Shown: positions 25,643-35,175 of the stretch, one piece after another
Numbering within the stretch: the first letter of the stretch is position 1
How the letters are laid out: each line of letters begins with the position of its first letter
IMG/VR virus record: IMGVR_UViG_3300028864_000025
Span: 1 to 64,000 of that record
DNA from: a virus
DNA: 64,000 nucleotides
Direction: 5' to 3' (one strand)
The notes under the pieces: model-generated
What the model saw: the letters and a program-made list of their open reading frames with translations, nothing else
Databases searched by the model: none
Told to the model about the DNA's origin: nothing
Program-made: the position numbers and the translations under genes

Positions 25643-27514
25643 TTAGCTTTCTCTTCTTGGTGGTTTTTGATTAGGTAATGGTCTCATGTCAATTTTATCT
25701 TTAGATTGTTTAGTTTGTTTAGTTTGCTCTAATTCAGCTAATCTCTTTTCTACCATGCCTTTAGCTTCCATTGGTATCTTGGATAAATATTGGGTTTGTT
25801 GTTCTTTAGGCATTTTAATTAAGCTAAGAGCTATCCTGTTTACTTCTTTCTCAACATCACCATTGTTTTGTTGTCCCTCTTGAGGTTGTTGAGACTGCTT
25901 ACTTTCCCCTGCTTGTTGATTAGTGGCTTGTTGTTCACCAGTTCCTCCAGATTGAGGAGCTTGTTGTTCTTCAGGATTAATATTAACTCCGTATTGCTGT
26001 GCAAGTTTTTGTTGCATTGCTTGTAATTTAAACTGCATTTCCATTTGTTTTATTTGGAGTTGTTCCTGTAGCTCCATAGATTCTATTTGCATTTTAATCT
26101 TCTCATTTTCGGCTTTCGTTTGAAGAAGTAGAGCATCCATAGTTTCCTTTTCGATGGCTTCTTTCATCTTATCAGAATCCATACCCATTGCTTTCCACAT
26201 ATAATCATTAGAACATTTATTTGCACTATTCAACTGAATAATTAATTGTTTTTGTTGAACATCATCTTGCATTTTTAGGTCAGACATTTTTACTGAAAGT
26301 AATGCATCATCATCTTCTTCTGATAACCATTCACCCCTGGCTTTTGCCATACCCCTAATTATAAAGTTTTGCATAAAATCTTCTAAAAGAAGTCTATATG
26401 TTATAAATTGATTTTCTAATATTCTAAGAGATATTGAACTTCCTGAATAACTTACTCCACCGAAAATAAATTCTTTAGGCATATTCATACCAGCTAAGAT
26501 TTCAGATTGAACTTGGTCTATTTCAGGAGCAAGTAATAAACTTCTTCCTTCTCCACCAACATTTATAACATTAACTGGTACTGGAGATACAACTTTATAG
26601 TTAGGATCCCTAACAGATTTTTTTATTTGGTCAGCTAAGTCCTGTGCTGTTTTATTCCAATCAGCTTGAATGTTAACAGTATTTGTTCTATCAAGATAAT
26701 ATATTCTCATTGGCACTATATGCTCTCTAGCGATAGCCTCTTGTGCTTGCCTAAGAACATTTCTGTACATCAATAGTTTTAGTACGTTTGCTACTACAGG
26801 AACTCCCCAGACGCTATTATCACCCATAGAATCGGTCGCTCTACTGAAATGATAAACATTATCAGGGTTTAGTATGATACTTTTATTTTTTCTAACAGCT
26901 TGTTTCATAAGTTCTGGTATTTTTTCATATTCAGCTTTCGGTTGTTTCTTTGTTACTATATCTCTTATTTTTTGAGGAATAGTCCATCGAAATGTCTTAC
27001 TTCCTGTAGCTGGATTATAATCTATAATCATTTTCGAAGGATCTAATCTAATCATATTAGTCCATTCTTTTTCACCCTTAGAGTTTCCTCCAAGCTCACC
27101 CATAACAAAGCAATTTCCATATAAAAAGTAATCTATCCCTATCTCTATAAGTAATTTATGAAGATTAAGATTTTTAAATAAAACCTTCTCATAGAGTTTA
27201 ACTGAATCTGATTTTTCTTTACTTTTATTTTCATCATCTTCTAGTGTAACTTCGGATACAGGGAATGTAGCTAACGCATTGATAGCTCCACTTATTAATG
27301 GATCAAATGTATAGTAATATTTACACCATTTAAATACATCTATAGTTGATTCAGGTAATTGCATATCAGAAAGATTTAAAAAAGGTGATGGATATGGATT
27401 TTGCATATTACCTCTGAATGAGGCTACCTTTTCTTGCGAACCTTCAATGGCTGCATTAAGTTCTTTCTCTAACATGGCTTTTTTATCTTTCTCATCTAAA
27501 AACCCTTTACTCAT
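25643..27514 (-). CDS. Portal protein
   Basis: 623 residues. Portals form the dodecameric DNA channel of the capsid vertex. The order is typical: WCKYYYTFDPLISGAI, then IDYFLYGNCFV, VYHFSRATDSMGDNSVWG, and the wing/stem region ending LLAPEIDQVQSEILAGMNMPKEFIFGG split by short linkers. The C-terminal ~110 residues are a glutamine-rich coiled tail. SQEKVASFRG near residue 31 is a copy of the E-K-x-A tag and may mark N-terminal processing. Large terminase lies upstream in the same block. Confidence 0.85.
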   Translation of the reverse strand: MSKGFLDEKDKKAMLEKELNAAIEGSQEKVASFRGNMQNPYPSPFLNLSDMQLPESTIDVFKWCKYYYTFDPLISGAINALATFPVSEVTLEDDENKSKEKSDSVKLYEKVLFKNLNLHKLLIEIGIDYFLYGNCFVMGELGGNSKGEKEWTNMIRLDPSKMIIDYNPATGSKTFRWTIPQKIRDIVTKKQPKAEYEKIPELMKQAVRKNKSIILNPDNVYHFSRATDSMGDNSVWGVPVVANVLKLLMYRNVLRQAQEAIAREHIVPMRIYYLDRTNTVNIQADWNKTAQDLADQIKKSVRDPNYKVVSPVPVNVINVGGEGRSLLLAPEIDQVQSEILAGMNMPKEFIFGGVSYSGSSISLRILENQFITYRLLLEDFMQNFIIRGMAKARGEWLSEEDDDALLSVKMSDLKMQDDVQQKQLIIQLNSANKCSNDYMWKAMGMDSDKMKEAIEKETMDALLLQTKAENEKIKMQIESMELQEQLQIKQMEMQFKLQAMQQKLAQQYGVNINPEEQQAPQSGGTGEQQATNQQAGESKQSQQPQEGQQNNGDVEKEVNRIALSLIKMPKEQQTQYLSKIPMEAKGMVEKRLAELEQTKQTKQSKDKIDMRPLPNQKPPRRES

Positions 27515-27517
27515 TTA

Positions 27518-29437
27518 TTATTCCCCCTCAGGCCTTACAATATTATAAGTCGAAAGTTGGTTTTGGATAGTTTTGTTATAAAAATCTAAAGCACTATCTA
27601 AAGCCATATTCAAAACAACTTGTCTTTTTATTATAGCAGATAAATCTTGCTTTATTGATTTTTTTGAAATTATTACATCAATTAAATCTCCATTAATCAT
27701 TTGATTAGCACTCATATTTGGATTATCAGCCATATATCTTCTTATCGATTTTAAAATAATCATTGAGTTATCAGCTATATATTCACATTTTGAATTTATT
27801 TCTTCGTCTAATTGTGCATCGTCCGAACTTAATGTCATTTTACCTTTAATTGCTTTTAATAGGGCTTCATTGAGTATTTGATTAAACATTGGCTCTGTAA
27901 GTGAACCAACTATACTTGTTGGATTATATATATAAATCTCTTGATCTGATAGAACATCACAGATGTAGTTCACTGCTTCTCTTGAAAAATTATCATAAAT
28001 ATCATCATATGGAGTTACCCTATCTAAGGCATCTATAGTAAAAGCAATATCTTGAATTTTAACATTATCTTTTTCTGACGATAAGAAATCTACGGATTTA
28101 GACGATAAACTTAGTATTGTTTTTTCGAAAGCATAAGCATTCGTATATGGGCTTTCTGATTGATTTGCTACTAGAATAGTCATTATTTTATTAAGATTTG
28201 ATTCAGGTATATCTTCAACATTAAACTCTTTCTTTATAATTGACTCGATTGCACCTATATCATAAGTTAACCAATCAACTCCTAGTTTTGATGTTATAAA
28301 TAAATACAGTACAACTGGGTGAGTATCCGATGATTGTATGCAGTTGGAATAAGATGTTTGTGCTATATTTACTTCTGCTAACTTTTCTATTGCAGATTCT
28401 ATAGTTACTTCATTAGATTGTTTAACCATGTTTTTTATATTATTAACAAAATAATTTTTGAAATATTTAATATCCTGTTTTATGAAGTGTTGATAACCAT
28501 CCTCATTCATAGAGATTAAAGGCAATGTACTTACTAATTGATTTTCTAGAGAAAACACAACTCTATCAGGAAAAAATCCTACTTTGATATTACTCATAAC
28601 ATATCCTGGGTTCTCTAGCTTTCTCTTTATTTCTTTAATATTTTCGCTACTACTATTTAATCCTAATGAGCTTTTTATTCCAGTAATAAATCCTGCATAC
28701 TTAGTGAATGGTCTTTCTAAAACTAAATCTATATGTTCCACCTCAGAATCATTTTCCATATCACTAACAACAGCACTTGCTAATTTTTCTTTAATATCAT
28801 TACCAATAAAAAATTCTCCACTTTTTTTAGCTAATGATATTAAATCCACTTCACTTATATCATCTAAAAAAGAGGTGTCACTAGCATCTTTAGATATTGA
28901 ATCTTTGATACCTAATTGTTTTCTTACGAAATTCTTAGTAAAACCTTGCTCTGCAATTTGCATTTCAGAATACATTTTGCTCATAAGTAAATTCTTGAAG
29001 TATTCCTCATTCTTGTTTTTCCATGCCATCTTCATATCAGAGTTCATTTCATTAGTTTCTATAGTATCGAGAGTAAATGGTTTATTTTTATTGTTTACTG
29101 TATAGATAGCACTAACAGGAGTAAATACAACTTTCAAATTGTTTGCTACTGAATTGACTTGATTGTAATAATTCCCATCAATTCTTGGCATCTCTTTATT
29201 TCTTCTTACATTTTCTTGAAGTACTCTTTTCTCATTTTCCTTTTCAATATTATTTTTAGCCATAAGTCCACCAACAATTGCTCCGAAAATTGCCCCAGGA
29301 GTTACCCCTATTTTTTTCTGTGGAGATGTTGGCCAATCAATTTGTGGTCTTCTTGATTCAGTAACTCCATCGGGAATTGGAAAACCATAGTCGCCATTAG
29401 GTATGAAATTATGATTATATTTATAATTTTCGTTCAT
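27518..29437 (-). CDS. Large virion-block protein of unknown function
   Basis: 639 residues, directly upstream of the portal gene (gap of three bases). The N-terminus has a glycine-rich hydrophobic segment (TPGAIFGAIVGGLMA). Internal tags EKLAS and EKLAE occur. Its ribosome-binding site (GGGAGGTG) is about 33 bases from the ATG, but an 11-bp hairpin between them would bring the effective spacing to a normal range. A connector, adaptor or internal protein role is inferred from position. Confidence 0.6.
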   Translation of the reverse strand: MNENYKYNHNFIPNGDYGFPIPDGVTESRRPQIDWPTSPQKKIGVTPGAIFGAIVGGLMAKNNIEKENEKRVLQENVRRNKEMPRIDGNYYNQVNSVANNLKVVFTPVSAIYTVNNKNKPFTLDTIETNEMNSDMKMAWKNKNEEYFKNLLMSKMYSEMQIAEQGFTKNFVRKQLGIKDSISKDASDTSFLDDISEVDLISLAKKSGEFFIGNDIKEKLASAVVSDMENDSEVEHIDLVLERPFTKYAGFITGIKSSLGLNSSSENIKEIKRKLENPGYVMSNIKVGFFPDRVVFSLENQLVSTLPLISMNEDGYQHFIKQDIKYFKNYFVNNIKNMVKQSNEVTIESAIEKLAEVNIAQTSYSNCIQSSDTHPVVLYLFITSKLGVDWLTYDIGAIESIIKKEFNVEDIPESNLNKIMTILVANQSESPYTNAYAFEKTILSLSSKSVDFLSSEKDNVKIQDIAFTIDALDRVTPYDDIYDNFSREAVNYICDVLSDQEIYIYNPTSIVGSLTEPMFNQILNEALLKAIKGKMTLSSDDAQLDEEINSKCEYIADNSMIILKSIRRYMADNPNMSANQMINGDLIDVIISKKSIKQDLSAIIKRQVVLNMALDSALDFYNKTIQNQLSTYNIVRPEGE

Positions 29438-29444
29438 ATTATAA

Positions 29445-29469
29445 AACAGACAGAGATACTCTGTCTGTT
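29445..29469 (-). promoter_or_regulatory. Hairpin between ribosome-binding site and start codon
   Basis: AACAGACAGAG pairs perfectly with CTCTGTCTGTT around a three-base loop and lies exactly between GGGAGGTGC (29471-29479) and the ATG ending at 29437. Folding it out leaves about 8-9 bases of spacing, as in T4 gene 25. Confidence 0.6.
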
Positions 29470-29486
29470 CGCACCTCCCTTATTAT

Positions 29487-29633
29487 TTATTTTCTGTTAG
29501 CATCTGAACCTGTTTCTTTTGCAGACACTTTCTTTTCTCTTTCTGATTGTGTATCAGAAGTATCTGATTTAACATTAGCACAACCAAAAGGCATAAATCC
29601 TGGATGACCTTTTAACTTATTCATATCAGTCAT
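29487..29633 (-). CDS. Small protein in the virion block
   Basis: 48 residues, ATG after GGAGGTGAATTAA. The sequence MTDMNKLKGHPGFMPFGCAN is followed by a serine/threonine/lysine-rich tail. It is compact and hydrophilic, between the portal-proximal protein and the glycine-rich protein at 29702. The function is unknown. Confidence 0.6.
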   Translation of the reverse strand: MTDMNKLKGHPGFMPFGCANVKSDTSDTQSEREKKVSAKETGSDANRK

Positions 29634-29701
29634 TTAATTCACCTCCATAAATTCTTTACATTTAAATTCTATAACATTATCTGTTATCAGTAAACAAATA
29701 A

Positions 29702-31084
29702 TTATTTTTGCATTCTAAAATTCTTCTTTACTCCATTACCGATAGATATTTTATTGGTCTTAATTCTGCTCGAATCACCTAACATATGATTAATATCTTT
29801 ATCCGCATTGTCAGCAACATCACCAATATCAAAACCATTAGTACGTGTATCTGCTTGTTTTGATAATGCAGTATCTAGTTGTTTGGATATATCTCTTTTA
29901 ATTTTTCTTTTTGTGCCATCGCCACTAACCTGAATGACTATTCCGTTAGCCATGCTATTTTGCATATTAGACTTATTGCTACGGCTATCTTCTAATCTTC
30001 CGAAAGAATTTGTAATATCTCTTCCGGTTGCAGCCATCAATGCAGCAGGGAAAATTGTTCTACCTAATCCCTCGACACCTTTTTCTAAATTCATTTTAAC
30101 TTCACCCTCAACTTTAGGTGACATTTTGAATCCTGCTACTTTTTCAGGATCATCTTTTTTTTTTGGTTCTTTTTCAAATCCACGCCTTAAATTTCTACCA
30201 AGAGCAAAACTTAAAGCTGCTGGAGCTACATAATAAGGAATTGATTCTTTTCCTTTTTGAAGAAAGTGTTCATTCAATAATTTTTTTCCATATTCAGCAT
30301 CGAAGCTAGCTAACTTTTCTAAATCTAAAAGTTCATCAGAAGCTTTCTTTTTCCTCTTAAGTCCTTTATTGACTTGCGCAGCAACATCAACTACAACCTT
30401 TCCAGCCTTACTATTATTTTTCACTACTCTTAATGGATATTTCATCATTTTATCGCCTGCAATGCTAGCCATAACACCCGCAGGTTTAAGTACTTTTTTG
30501 TGACTTAATGCATTCAGTATTAATCCTGCACTAATACCTGTACCTATAGTATTGTATTCTAAATCTTTCTCAGGACTTCTCTCTTTATCGAATCGTTTCA
30601 TTGTTTTTGTGGTTGCAACACCTGCACCCATCATACCCAATAAAGCTGGTATAGTTACTTTTCCAGCCCTAGCACCTTCTTTTAATGTCTCTTTTACGTT
30701 TTTATTTTTCGCATTTTGAACCATATTTTTCAAATGCTCTGTATTTTTGGTATCTAAATCATCCACCTTACTCTTAACTTTGTTAATGCCTTTTTTTGCA
30801 TCGTAAGAAAAGTTATGAACTATTCTTCTTACATCATTCCCACTTGGAATCTTCATTCCAGCCTGTTTACAAAGAAGATCAAGTGTTTCAGATGCTGTTA
30901 CACCTGGACCTGATATCATAGCATTATTTAATCCATTCTTATGAGTTATATTTTTTGAAACTGTAGTACCCATCATAGCATCATATTTATTTTCAGAATT
31001 ATTATAGGTAGTCTTTGTTTTCTTAGCTCCATCAATAGCATCCATTGTGCCAAATATAGCATTTAATCCAGCTTGCTTATACAT
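29702..31084 (-). CDS. Probable packaged/internal virion protein with K-x-A tags
   Basis: 460 residues from ATG 31084 (MYKQAGLNA), which has a perfect AGGAGG. Upstream in-frame codons lie in a terminator hairpin and are rejected. Tag-like motifs recur: YKQAG, CKQAG, LEKLAS, PEKVAG and SKQAD. Two glycine/alanine-rich hydrophobic stretches (around IPALLGMMGAGVATT) separate basic regions. The repeated sites suggest a polyprotein cut by the prohead protease. The function of each piece is unknown. Confidence 0.6.
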   Translation of the reverse strand: MYKQAGLNAIFGTMDAIDGAKKTKTTYNNSENKYDAMMGTTVSKNITHKNGLNNAMISGPGVTASETLDLLCKQAGMKIPSGNDVRRIVHNFSYDAKKGINKVKSKVDDLDTKNTEHLKNMVQNAKNKNVKETLKEGARAGKVTIPALLGMMGAGVATTKTMKRFDKERSPEKDLEYNTIGTGISAGLILNALSHKKVLKPAGVMASIAGDKMMKYPLRVVKNNSKAGKVVVDVAAQVNKGLKRKKKASDELLDLEKLASFDAEYGKKLLNEHFLQKGKESIPYYVAPAALSFALGRNLRRGFEKEPKKKDDPEKVAGFKMSPKVEGEVKMNLEKGVEGLGRTIFPAALMAATGRDITNSFGRLEDSRSNKSNMQNSMANGIVIQVSGDGTKRKIKRDISKQLDTALSKQADTRTNGFDIGDVADNADKDINHMLGDSSRIKTNKISIGNGVKKNFRMQK

Positions 31085-31115
31085 ATTTATCCTCCTATTC
31101 TCTTCGTTATAATAC

Positions 31116-31150
31116 AAAAGGCATTCCCTTGTAATTTGGGAATGCCTTTT
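31116..31150 (-). terminator. Terminator after the gene at 31163
   Basis: AAAAGGCATTCCC pairs with GGGAATGCCTTTT around a nine-base loop on the minus strand, just after the stop of the acidic protein gene. Confidence 0.7.
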
Positions 31151-31162
31151 ACTCAAGGGATT

Positions 31163-31669
31163 TTATTCAAATTCATATCCATATGAAGCAAGAACTTCCA
31201 TAGCTGCATTAACTTCTATACAAGCATCTGCATAACATTCTTCAGCAGCAGCAATTTTTTCGCTACCATCATCATATATCCCTGCTATTTGATTTGTAAA
31301 TTGGATAGCTTCTTCACTTGATTCAGCAGCTTCTTTATCTAATCCATTTTCATCATAAAGACCAGCCTCTGCAAGAGTTTCGATACATGCTTGCTTTTGA
31401 ATTGTTCCATCTTCATACATTTCTTGGCAAAGTGCTATTTTATTCATAGCATTTTCATAAACAGCAGCAGCTTTTTCTTCTTCTGATGCTTTAGATCCAC
31501 CTTGTGCTTGTGCTTTAGCTTGAGCCTTTTTAGCCTCAATTATTTTTTTAATTTGTTCAGGTGTAAGTTTTTGACCTTCACCAGCAGTTTTTTCAACACC
31601 AAAATCCTCGACTATTTCATTTGCTAATTTTTCTACCATTTCACTATATTGATTATTAGTTAATTTCAT
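31163..31669 (-). CDS. Acidic helical protein, possible scaffold/core component
   Basis: 168 residues, rich in E and A, with recurring tags VEKLA, VEKTAG, MNKIA, IQKQA, LDKEA and SEKIA spaced about every 20-30 residues. The regular spacing of potential processing sites and the acidity suit a core or scaffolding protein degraded during head maturation. AGGAGG-like site upstream. There is no catalytic motif. Confidence 0.6.
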   Translation of the reverse strand: MKLTNNQYSEMVEKLANEIVEDFGVEKTAGEGQKLTPEQIKKIIEAKKAQAKAQAQGGSKASEEEKAAAVYENAMNKIALCQEMYEDGTIQKQACIETLAEAGLYDENGLDKEAAESSEEAIQFTNQIAGIYDDGSEKIAAAEECYADACIEVNAAMEVLASYGYEFE

Positions 31670-31714
31670 TTCATTTTCCTCCTTTAATCTAAAATCTAAA
31701 TTAATTATATTCTA

Positions 31715-32437
31715 TTAAAAATTATTATTCAAGTCAGGGAAGTAATTCTGTTGATCTATTGGGTTACTTCTATCTCTGACCTTTTTTATTCCAAAGCCAG
31801 CAGCACCTAATCCCGCAACTGTTCCGAGCCTTGCATTAGTAGTACTTCTAGTAGCTTTGTCAAAAACTTTTTGTTGATCGCCAATTTTACTATTTAAATC
31901 AGTAATGCCAATTTTATCTTCCCAATTTTTCATATTAGCTTTGTTTTTATCAAGCTTAGAATTTAAGTCTGATGTTATATTTTGTTTAGCTTGATTCTTT
32001 CTCATATTTAATGAGTCGAGTTGCTTTTGAGCAGAAGAGACTTCTTTAGTTGCCGCCCTACCTTCGCTATCAAATAAATTTTTTACAAAGCCTTGTTTTT
32101 GAGTTCTATCTAAAATAGTTTTGTTTTTGATTTTTAAGCCATCAACATTCTTCTCTGCATCACCTATTTTTTTATTCAAATTAGGCAAATATTTATCTGT
32201 ATCATTCAACTTGCTATTAATCTTATCCATGTTATTTTTTATTGAATTGTATTCTGGACTACTATTCTTAAAATTATTGCCAAGAGATACCATATCATCT
32301 AATTTATTTTTGGATTCTTTCTTAGCTATTCCAGTAACATTAGATAGATACTTATTTTTCTTAACTAGCTTTGTTAGATTCTCAATAGAGTCATCTAATA
32401 TTCCAGCAGTTTTTTCAGGTTCACTTGGCTTTATTGA
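31715..32437 (-). CDS. C-terminal part reached by -1 frameshift: coiled-coil domain
   Basis: This frame is open from a TGA just upstream of 32437, but no ATG, GTG or TTG occurs before the ATG at 32293, and that ATG has no ribosome-binding site. The upstream part carries PEKTAG and a helical stretch; the rest (about 190 residues) is a charged coiled coil with a C-terminal glycine-rich segment (LGTVAGLGAAGFGIKK). The end of the upstream gene supplies A-AAT-TTT-TTT-CAA, and slipping back one base at the T7 run enters exactly this frame. Confidence 0.6.
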   Translation of the reverse strand, partial: SIKPSEPEKTAGILDDSIENLTKLVKKNKYLSNVTGIAKKESKNKLDDMVSLGNNFKNSSPEYNSIKNNMDKINSKLNDTDKYLPNLNKKIGDAEKNVDGLKIKNKTILDRTQKQGFVKNLFDSEGRAATKEVSSAQKQLDSLNMRKNQAKQNITSDLNSKLDKNKANMKNWEDKIGITDLNSKIGDQQKVFDKATRSTTNARLGTVAGLGAAGFGIKKVRDRSNPIDQQNYFPDLNNNF

Positions 32438-33519
32438 AAAAAATTTTCTGGATCTAAAACCTCATCTGTAACTCCACAAGAAGCGCATTTTTCTCTTATT
32501 TTAATATATTCATCATTTTTTTCAGAAAGAGTATTTACACATTGTTTAAAGTCACTAGCTAATTTAACAATATCATCAATACTTCTTAACGACTTATTTG
32601 TAGATAAAAGAATATTTGGTATTTCAGTATCACAAACAACACTTGCAATTTTGCTTAATGAATATTTACCTAGTGTAAATTTTTCACTAGCTTTTTTCTC
32701 AACATCAATATTGTTTAGCTCAACCGAGAAATTATCATGTAGTGCCTTTCTTTCTTTGTACATAGCTATTCTTTCTTCGGTAGCTTCCTTAATTAAGCCT
32801 ATTTCTCTCTCATTTAAATTAGCTGATTTTACTATTGCGGACATAACTTCATTAACATCTGAGCCTAATTTTTCAAGGCTTATAAAAGTATCTCCTAATT
32901 CATTACAATAATGCATAACTTCTTTTGAGATTTTATTAAGTTCATCTTCTTTTCTATCTAGCGTTTCTGCTATTTTTTTTAAGAAGAAATCTCCTCTTGA
33001 ATATTTCATATTAACAGACAAATCACCGAAGCTATGATCAAGATTACCGTTAAATAAATCATAGTGTTCATCACTTGCGATTTTTTCCATATATTCATCA
33101 TCGATTTTATTTTGCTCGAAAGCAACTTTTTCTGATTTTTTAGGTTCATCTGTAGGCTCTGTCTTATCGGAATCAGAAGATGAACTTTCACCTCTCATAC
33201 ATTTCTTTACACCATCGATTGATGCTATATTAAATTCAACTTCTCTATCTGCACCAACTAACTTCTTGTATTTTATTAGGTATACTTGATTATTAACTTC
33301 TTCAACAATTCTATGAATCTGATCATCATTCATGTTTTCTCTTTTAGCAATCTTTGCTATTGCTTGATTTAAGTCAATATTGAATTTTAGAAATTCGGAA
33401 ATAACCACATCTCTATATTCTAATATTTTTCTTGAAAAATCAGTAGATAAATCTCTCTTGTTTTGTAGATCATAACTTCCATCTGACAATGCTTGTAATA
33501 ATGTTGACATTTTTATCAC
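32431..33519 (-). CDS. Virion-block protein, zero-frame product before a candidate frameshift
   Basis: 362 residues. Tags EKIAS, KKIAE, EKKAS and SKIAS occur along a charged helical chain, and a CASCG motif closes it (CASCGVTDEVLDPENFFQ). The ATG has AAGAAGTG upstream. With the -1 shift the product would be about 601 residues, joining the coiled-coil domain. Likely an internal or core virion protein between terminase and the acidic protein gene. The enzymatic function is unknown. Confidence 0.6.
   Translation of the reverse strand: MIKMSTLLQALSDGSYDLQNKRDLSTDFSRKILEYRDVVISEFLKFNIDLNQAIAKIAKRENMNDDQIHRIVEEVNNQVYLIKYKKLVGADREVEFNIASIDGVKKCMRGESSSSDSDKTEPTDEPKKSEKVAFEQNKIDDEYMEKIASDEHYDLFNGNLDHSFGDLSVNMKYSRGDFFLKKIAETLDRKEDELNKISKEVMHYCNELGDTFISLEKLGSDVNEVMSAIVKSANLNEREIGLIKEATEERIAMYKERKALHDNFSVELNNIDVEKKASEKFTLGKYSLSKIASVVCDTEIPNILLSTNKSLRSIDDIVKLASDFKQCVNTLSEKNDEYIKIREKCASCGVTDEVLDPENFFQ
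32437..32443 (-). promoter_or_regulatory. Candidate slippery site for -1 frameshift
   Basis: Seven T's on the coding strand, read AAT TTT TTT CAA TAA in the zero frame, with the stop two codons after the run. A homopolymer sequencing error would look the same. Confidence 0.5.
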
Positions 33520-33534
33520 TTCTTTCTTATTTAT

Positions 33535-35166
33535 TTACCATCCACCACGTTCACTTTCATCAACGCCGCTAAATGCTATTGCTCCACTTCCTGTTTCTCT
33601 GAATATCTCTTCGGCCAATTTAGCATATACGCATGAATGAAGAGCATCATCTGGTTGACCTTCAGGATGAGTATACATCAAATCTTCTGATCGACCAGTT
33701 TTTTCAGATTTTCTATATTCAGCTTGTTCAGATAAATGATGGTCATATAACCAAGGAAACTCTGATTTATCTGCTCCTGGCCATAATATATCTTCTTTCT
33801 GAATCGAAGTAACATACTCTTGCATTACTTGAGTCCTGTTAACAATCCATCTTGCTTGATCCAAATCATATTTCTTTCTTAACTTTTGATTAAAAGAATA
33901 GTAACAAGCAACAACCCTACTTACCCCAAATATATTTTGTAATTTTTTATATCTATCATAACCAAATCCCCAATCCACAACAGCCAAGCAGACGTTGTAG
34001 TTTTGCATCATATAGCAAATATCGTTTATTTGATAGTCGGGGTCTAATTCTTCTCCGACAGCATATCTTTTTATAAATAATAATTGGAATTTACCATTAC
34101 TGTTTCTTGCATATATACTCACTACAGTATATGATTTTTCTCCAGTTCCCCAATCCACTCCCATATACACAGGAACATTTGCAAATTCTCCTTCACATCG
34201 ATTAAACATTCTTTGATTGTTTGCACTGATTCTACCCAACATAACAGGGGTAAATGGCTTCGAAGCATTCTCATAACTTCTTCCAAGAACTTCGTTATGA
34301 AACTTATCTAACGAATAGTTATCTGCATACTTTGACCAAATATCCTCGGCAGTTATCCAAGGAACCATTAATTGAGATATTCTAAAACCTTTTAATTTTT
34401 TCTCTGGTGCAAGTGGCAACCAAAATCCATTAACAATGCTCATTTTTGGTAATTCCATCTCGCACTTTCTACATACAAATTGTTTCGGTCTTAGATTCTT
34501 AATTCCCATTATTTGGTACTTACCACAATGAGGGCATTTTACTACCCATTCATTTTGTGATGATTGGTCCCATTTTTGCTGAATTGTATTGGAGAATGTT
34601 TTAGGTGTTCCTGTATACCAAGTAACTCTCATTCTTGCTCCAGCTTCAAGTGCATGAGATTGACATTCCTTTATTACTGGTAATGCATCAATGTGGATAT
34701 CTTGTATTTCATCTCCCCATATTCCATTAACAGTAATACCTCTTATATTATCCCCAAGTCCATAGCAATGCTTTAAGTATACAGTAGAATTAGTCTTTTT
34801 TATTGTTTTCATGAATACAGCTTGTGAATCATGCTTATCTATATAGTCTTTTTTGATAACATCTTGATTGCTGTATTCATACAATTTCCCTAATCTTTCA
34901 TTTGAGAATTCCTTAACTTGTGATGTTAAGGGTGCGAAATATAAACCCTTAAAGTTTTCAAGAAGCAACGTATGGTTAGCCATATGAGTGGAATTAGTAG
35001 TAGATTTCTCAACTTGTCTTCCACTCATAATAAGTCCTTCTTCTATCTGACCATTATATATAGGATCTAGATAATGCCTGTCACTTAATCTAAATGGTTT
35101 CCCATCTAATCGATATATGGATTCGGCAAACGTAGAAGGCAGTACTTGTTTGATTTGTTTTTCCAT
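33535..35166 (-). CDS. terL: Terminase large subunit
   Basis: 543 residues. The ATPase and nuclease that package DNA. Walker A is SGRQVEKST (about residues 47-55, with E where G is usual), Walker B GIWGDEIQDI (~150). A zinc ribbon CPHCG...CRKC (~213-238) is inserted before the nuclease domain. Nuclease aspartates lie in MGVDWGTGEKS (~340), VVDWGFG (~397) and the late PDDALH. No E-K-x-A tag, as expected for a non-virion motor. Portal lies downstream in the same block. Confidence 0.88.
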   Translation of the reverse strand: MEKQIKQVLPSTFAESIYRLDGKPFRLSDRHYLDPIYNGQIEEGLIMSGRQVEKSTTNSTHMANHTLLLENFKGLYFAPLTSQVKEFSNERLGKLYEYSNQDVIKKDYIDKHDSQAVFMKTIKKTNSTVYLKHCYGLGDNIRGITVNGIWGDEIQDIHIDALPVIKECQSHALEAGARMRVTWYTGTPKTFSNTIQQKWDQSSQNEWVVKCPHCGKYQIMGIKNLRPKQFVCRKCEMELPKMSIVNGFWLPLAPEKKLKGFRISQLMVPWITAEDIWSKYADNYSLDKFHNEVLGRSYENASKPFTPVMLGRISANNQRMFNRCEGEFANVPVYMGVDWGTGEKSYTVVSIYARNSNGKFQLLFIKRYAVGEELDPDYQINDICYMMQNYNVCLAVVDWGFGYDRYKKLQNIFGVSRVVACYYSFNQKLRKKYDLDQARWIVNRTQVMQEYVTSIQKEDILWPGADKSEFPWLYDHHLSEQAEYRKSEKTGRSEDLMYTHPEGQPDDALHSCVYAKLAEEIFRETGSGAIAFSGVDESERGGW

Positions 35167-35175
35167 AGAATCACC

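Noticed and set aside
31085-31156. 24 extra residues at the N-terminus of the gene ending at 31084
   Set aside because: They cover a terminator hairpin; ATG 31084 has a perfect AGGAGG and begins with the tag-like MYKQAG.
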